From Lachnospiraceae bacterium (GTDB taxonomy: Bacteria; Bacillota; Clostridia; Lachnospirales; Lachnospiraceae), in contig JAAVAG010000169.1 of the NCBI GenBank assembly GCA_014804185.1, positions 1-10,581 on the forward strand: a stretch of 10,581 nt of DNA, in the 5' to 3' direction. Made by a program: the position numbers and the translations under genes. Of this stretch, positions 6,781 through 10,581 are shown in pieces. Below the pieces are notes generated by a model. It was not told where the DNA came from, ran no database searches, and saw only the letters and a list, made by a program, of their open reading frames with translations. Positions within the stretch are counted from its first letter, which is position 1, and every line of letters begins with the position of its first letter.

Positions 6781-7196
6781 CCGTATATCAGGATTACAAG
6801 TATGTCATGCAGGATACCGGAAATCTGTATCTGGGGGCGAAGTATACATATGACGAACTGATGGCCAACGAGGATGTGCCTTTTAAGTTCAAATCTTTTA
6901 TTGAAAGATACGTCAGGCCGAAGATGGATATGGATACGACGCTGGAGAGCCATTTTTATTATATGGATCAGGAGGGATTTGTATATCAGGCCCTCAGACA
7001 GTTGAAAATAAAGATTAAATTCAGTGCGCCGGTGGAAAAGAAATCTCTTTTTGGCGGAAAAAAGAATGTCTACCGGACGCAGGTTATGAAGCTGGAGCAA
7101 TTTGCGGCGCTCACTCCGGCGCAGAAAGAGGAGATGGGTGTTATGATCCAGGAGATTGGAATGTCAAAGCTTGCGCTTATGACGCTCAGTATATAA
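6777..7196 (+). CDS. Uncharacterised 139-residue protein, translationally coupled to the sigma-like gene
   Basis: The start codon overlaps the upstream stop in an ATGA arrangement, with GGAG 10 bases upstream, so it is probably translated by coupling. I do not recognise a family. No signal peptide, membrane segment or cysteine is visible. The N-terminal half is rich in aromatic and acidic residues (MTVYQDYKYVMQDTGNLYLG 1-20), the middle holds a lysine-rich beta-like stretch (about 75-95), and the C-terminal third is helical (about 102-138). The codon pattern, tight coupling and co-orientation make it a real gene. It was probably co-selected with the sigma-like protein and could be a partner of it, but nothing in the sequence proves this. 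Confidence 0.75.
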   Translation: MTVYQDYKYVMQDTGNLYLGAKYTYDELMANEDVPFKFKSFIERYVRPKMDMDTTLESHFYYMDQEGFVYQALRQLKIKIKFSAPVEKKSLFGGKKNVYRTQVMKLEQFAALTPAQKEEMGVMIQEIGMSKLALMTLSI

Positions 7197-7249
7197 TCAT
7201 TTGGGTAAAATAATGAAATTATCATATAACAGAGAGGAGAATGAGGATC

Positions 7250-10189
7250 ATGAAAATAGAAGAGTTGAAAAGCTATGAAGTGATCGAGAGAAAAAAACTG
7301 GAGGATCTGAAATCCGAGGGGTGGCTGCTGCGCCACAAAAAGACAGGAGCCAGGGTGGCGCTGATCAGCAACGATGATGAAAATAAGGTATTTTCCATCG
7401 GATTCCGCACACCGCCGAAAGACAGCACCGGGGTGGCGCACATTCTGGAGCATTCCGTTCTGTGCGGTTCCGACAATTTTCCGGTGAAAGACCCTTTTGT
7501 GGAACTGGTTAAGGGGTCTCTGAATACCTTTTTGAATGCCATGACCTTTGCCGACAAGACGCTGTATCCGGTGGCCAGCTGCAACGATACGGATTTTCAG
7601 AACCTGATGCATGTGTATCTGGACGCAGTGCTGTACCCGAATATCTATAAGCAGGACAAAATCTTCCGCCAGGAGGGGTGGCACTACGAGATGGAGGATG
7701 AGGACAGCGAACTGACCATAAACGGTGTGGTGTACAGCGAGATGAAAGGGGCATTTTCTTCGCCGGACGACGTGGTGGGAAGAGAGATGATGAACTCTCT
7801 GTATCCGGATACCACATACGGGTTTGAATCCGGCGGAGATCCGCAGAATATTCCCGACCTGACCTACGAGCAGTTCATGGACTTCCACAAGAGATACTAT
7901 CATCCCTCCAACAGCTATATTTATCTGTACGGAAATATGGATATGGCCGAGAAACTTGACTTTATCGACAGAGAGTATCTCTCTGCCTTTGAGGAGAGAC
8001 AGGTGGACTCCGCCGTTGGCATACAGGAACCTTTTGACGGCCTGCGGAGTGTGGAGCGGGAATATCCCATCAGCGATGAGGACGATGAGGAAAAAACCGC
8101 ATATCTGGCATACAATCTTTCCGTGGGAGACGTGCTGGACCGGGAACTGTATGTGGCTTTCCAGATTCTGGACTACGCGCTCTGTTCCGCGCCGGGAGCG
8201 CCCTTAAAGCAGGCGCTGACAGACAGGGGAATCGGGGAGGAAGTGTACAGCATCTATGATAATCAGGTGCGGCAGCCCTATTTCAGCATTGTCTCCAAAA
8301 ATACCAGCGTCTCCAGAAGACAGGAGTTTATGGATACAATCCGGGAAGTGCTGGAGCAGATCGTCCGGGAGGGGATGGATCAAAAAGCGCTGCTGGCGGG
8401 AATTAATTATTATGAATTCCGCTATCGCGAGGCGGACTACGGACGTTATCCCAAGGGGCTGATGTACGGGATCCAGATGCTGGACAGCTGGCTGTATGAC
8501 GACAGAAGCCCGTTCCTGCATATAGAAGCTAACGATACCTTTGCCCGTATGCGGGAGCTGGCGGAGAACGGAGGATTTGAAAAGCTGATTCAGACCTGGC
8601 TGCTGGACAATCCACACAGGTCCATCGTCACACTGATACCCAGAAAGGGACTTACGGCGGAGAGGGACAGACAGCTTCGGGAGAAGCTTGCCGCTTACAA
8701 GGCCTCTTTGAGCAAAGAGGAGATCAGCCGGATCGTGGAGGATACCAAAGCGCTGAAACGGTGGCAGGAGATCCCTGACGCGAAAGAAGACCTGGCTAAA
8801 ATACCGATGCTGGCCAGGGAGGATATGAAAAAAGAGGCCGCAGGGTTTGTAAACGAAGTGCGCGGGGCAGACGGGACGAAAGTGCTGTTTCACAATATTT
8901 ACACCAACGGCATTGCCTATGTGAGGCTGGTATTTTCGGCGGATCAGGTTCCGGAGGAGCTTTTCCCTTATCTGGGCGTGTTAAAGGGCGTGCTGGGACT
9001 GATGGATACGGAACATTATGGATATCGTGACCTGTTTAACGAGGTGAATATAGAGACAGGCGGAATCTCACCCCTTGTCAGTGTTTACAGCAATATAAAA
9101 GACCGGGATGCCTATACTGTCACCATGGAGATGAAAGTCAAGGCGCTGTATCCCAAGCTTGCCAGAGCGCTGGAACTGATGCAGGAGATTATGCTCACCA
9201 CCAGATACGACGATCCCAAGAGACTGGGAGAGATCCTGGCCGAAGGCAGATCCCGCCTGCAGGGGCAGATGATATCTGCGGGACATTTGGTGGCCATATA
9301 CCGTGTTCTGGCCGGTGTGTCCAAAACCGCGGCAATTACGGAGATGATATCGGGAATGCAGTTCTATCGGCTGCTGGATGGTCTTGCGGAAGACTGCTGC
9401 GGAAACGGAGAGACGAATGCCGCTGCTGCCAGAAAGCTGGCCGGGAAACTGCAGACGCTGGCGCATATTCTGTTCCGTCCTGAGAATCTGATGATAGATT
9501 TTACCGGGGACGAGGAGGGCTATCAGCTGCTTGTCCCGATGATTGGAAAACTGAAAGAAAAACTGTTTGTCGGAGAGATTCCCGCAGGATGTTTTGCGCC
9601 TGAGTTATCCGTCAGAAAAGAGGGATATCGGACGCCTGGACAGGTGCAGTATGTATGCCGGGGCGGCAGTTTCGGCGCGAAAGGACTTCCCTACACAGGC
9701 GCGCTGAAAGTGCTGAAAGTGATGATGGAGTACGATTACCTGTGGAGCAATCTGCGCGTAAAGGGCGGCGCATACGGCTGTATGTGCGGGTTTGGCAGAA
9801 ACGGAGAGGCATATTTCTGCTCCTACCGCGATCCTAATCTGGAGAAGACGATCGAGACTTATGAGAAAGCGGCGGATTATGTGGCATCCTTTGCGGGAGA
9901 CGAGCGGGCGCTGACGCAGTTTATCATCGGCGCCATCGGCGACCTGGATACGCCCATGAATCCCTCGGCTAAGGGCGCTTTCTCCCTGAGCGGCTACATG
10001 ACCGGACTGACACAGGAGGATCTGCAGAAAGAGAGGGATGAACTTCTGACCATTGATCAGGAGACTTTCCGGAAACTGGCGGAGTACATCCGCGCGTTTA
10101 TGAGCGATGACTGTCTGTGCGTGGTGGGCGGAAGCGAGGCCATTGAGGGCAGCAGGCAGCTGTTCACAGAAGTGGAGAATTTGTTCTGA
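7250..10189 (+). CDS. M16C metallopeptidase (insulinase family, PreP/presequence-protease type)
   Basis: The protein has 979 residues, the usual length for a single-chain M16C enzyme made of two halves enclosing a chamber. The inverted zinc motif HILEH is at 64-68 (H64 and H68 ligands, E67 catalytic). The third ligand is E164 in the conserved VVYSEMKGAFSSP block at 161-173. The C-terminal half carries the arginine-tyrosine pair R836 and Y842 in LRVKGGAYG, with the six-residue spacing seen in PreP. The catalytic elements are therefore intact. No signal peptide is present, so it should degrade peptides and unstructured protein fragments in the cytoplasm. An in-frame ATG at 7241 sits one base after the Shine-Dalgarno GGAG (7236-7239); ATG 7250 has 10-base spacing and is preferred. 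The preceding gap is 53 bases without a convincing terminator. The stop overlaps the era start by one base. Confidence 0.95.
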   Translation: MKIEELKSYEVIERKKLEDLKSEGWLLRHKKTGARVALISNDDENKVFSIGFRTPPKDSTGVAHILEHSVLCGSDNFPVKDPFVELVKGSLNTFLNAMTFADKTLYPVASCNDTDFQNLMHVYLDAVLYPNIYKQDKIFRQEGWHYEMEDEDSELTINGVVYSEMKGAFSSPDDVVGREMMNSLYPDTTYGFESGGDPQNIPDLTYEQFMDFHKRYYHPSNSYIYLYGNMDMAEKLDFIDREYLSAFEERQVDSAVGIQEPFDGLRSVEREYPISDEDDEEKTAYLAYNLSVGDVLDRELYVAFQILDYALCSAPGAPLKQALTDRGIGEEVYSIYDNQVRQPYFSIVSKNTSVSRRQEFMDTIREVLEQIVREGMDQKALLAGINYYEFRYREADYGRYPKGLMYGIQMLDSWLYDDRSPFLHIEANDTFARMRELAENGGFEKLIQTWLLDNPHRSIVTLIPRKGLTAERDRQLREKLAAYKASLSKEEISRIVEDTKALKRWQEIPDAKEDLAKIPMLAREDMKKEAAGFVNEVRGADGTKVLFHNIYTNGIAYVRLVFSADQVPEELFPYLGVLKGVLGLMDTEHYGYRDLFNEVNIETGGISPLVSVYSNIKDRDAYTVTMEMKVKALYPKLARALELMQEIMLTTRYDDPKRLGEILAEGRSRLQGQMISAGHLVAIYRVLAGVSKTAAITEMISGMQFYRLLDGLAEDCCGNGETNAAAARKLAGKLQTLAHILFRPENLMIDFTGDEEGYQLLVPMIGKLKEKLFVGEIPAGCFAPELSVRKEGYRTPGQVQYVCRGGSFGAKGLPYTGALKVLKVMMEYDYLWSNLRVKGGAYGCMCGFGRNGEAYFCSYRDPNLEKTIETYEKAADYVASFAGDERALTQFIIGAIGDLDTPMNPSAKGAFSLSGYMTGLTQEDLQKERDELLTIDQETFRKLAEYIRAFMSDDCLCVVGGSEAIEGSRQLFTEVENLF

Positions 10190-10581
10190 TGAGTGACAAT
10201 ACGGCATACAAATCCGGGTTTGCCACGTTGATCGGCAGACCCAATGTGGGAAAATCCACGCTGATGAACTGTCTGATCGGGCAGAAGATCGCCATTACTT
10301 CCGATAAGCCCCAGACCACCCGGGGCAGAATTCAGACCGTGTACACATCCTCGGATGGACAGATTGTATTTCTGGACACCCCGGGGATACACAAGGCAAA
10401 AAACAAGCTGGGCGACTATATGGTTAATGTCGCCCAGCGGACTCTCACAGAGGTGGATGTGATCCTGTGGCTGGTGGAGCCGGGCACCTTTATCGGAGCG
10501 GGAGAACGTCATATTATTGAACAGCTGAAAAAGACAAAGACGCCGGTGATCCTGGTGGTCAACAAGGTTGATACGGTGAAG
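10189..10581 (+). CDS. era: GTPase Era (partial, C-terminus beyond right edge)
   Basis: The first 131 residues of the ribosome-associated GTPase Era are present, enough to cover most of the G domain. G1 is GRPNVGKST at 16-24. G2 is the PQTTRGRI switch at 41-48, characteristic of Era. G3 is DTPG at 63-66 and is followed by GIHKAKNKLG, another Era hallmark. G4 is NKVD at 125-128. The RNA-binding KH domain would follow outside the window. Era binds the 3' end of 16S rRNA and assists maturation of the small ribosomal subunit. The start ATG overlaps the M16C stop (TGATG); a GGAG 11 bases upstream, inside the M16C gene, can serve as ribosome binding site. Confidence 0.97.
   Translation, partial: MSDNTAYKSGFATLIGRPNVGKSTLMNCLIGQKIAITSDKPQTTRGRIQTVYTSSDGQIVFLDTPGIHKAKNKLGDYMVNVAQRTLTEVDVILWLVEPGTFIGAGERHIIEQLKKTKTPVILVVNKVDTVK
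10407..10438. repeat. Perfect 10-base inverted repeat inside era
   Basis: GCTGGGCGAC at 10407-10416 is exactly complementary to GTCGCCCAGC at 10429-10438, around a 12-base AT-rich loop. It encodes residues around KLGDYMVNVAQR (73-84), so it is coding DNA. It would form a stable hairpin in the mRNA. There is no U-tract after it, so it is not a classical terminator, and it may be coincidental. Confidence 0.5.

Noticed and set aside
7171..7197. TATAAT (7192-7197) ahead of the M16C gene as a promoter
   Set aside because: The only -35-like match is TTGCGC (7171-7176) at 15-base spacing, and the -10 overlaps the stop codon of the preceding gene. Read-through from upstream is simpler, though a weak internal start cannot be excluded.
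7197..7249. Transcription terminator between the 139-residue gene and the M16C gene
   Set aside because: The gap is AT-rich, with only a short TAAT/ATTA symmetry. There is no GC-rich stem or U-tract.

Overview
The window looks like chromosomal DNA of an anaerobic Firmicute, most likely Lachnospiraceae or a related clostridial group. Three things point there: a giant single-chain 2-hydroxyacyl-CoA dehydratase activase fusion, a clostridial-style M16C peptidase next to era, and moderate GC with strong GGAGG-type ribosome binding sites. The assignment is inferred from protein character only. I see no RNA genes, insertion sequences, CRISPR or phage genes.

Left part (1-4833), all on the minus strand. 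A 1407-residue protein fuses two ATPase (activase) domains to two dehydratase-related modules. It is followed 54 bases downstream by a zinc-ribbon methyltransferase that runs off the left edge. The two are co-oriented with no visible terminator between them, so they may be co-transcribed. The methyltransferase is clearly more AT-rich than its neighbour.

Middle (4834-5119): a 286-base divergent intergenic region. It holds one good promoter for each direction. A perfect 13-base inverted repeat sits over the -10 box of the leftward promoter and is a candidate operator.

Right part (5120-10581), all on the plus strand and tightly packed. In order it carries: a rhomboid-fold membrane protein that lacks the catalytic serine and has a C-terminal zinc ribbon; a sigma-70-like protein that keeps the core-binding regions but lacks normal regions 2.3/2.4 and region 4; an unrecognised 139-residue basic protein; a 979-residue M16C metallopeptidase of the PreP type; and the start of the GTPase Era, cut by the right edge. 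Gene junctions are +11, -4, +53 and -1 bases, which suggests one operon running from the promoter at 5023-5051.

The most unusual content is the trio at 5120-7196: an inactive-looking rhomboid, a degenerate sigma factor and an orphan protein, all ahead of housekeeping genes. Next is the intramolecular pseudo-dimer arrangement of the activase fusion.
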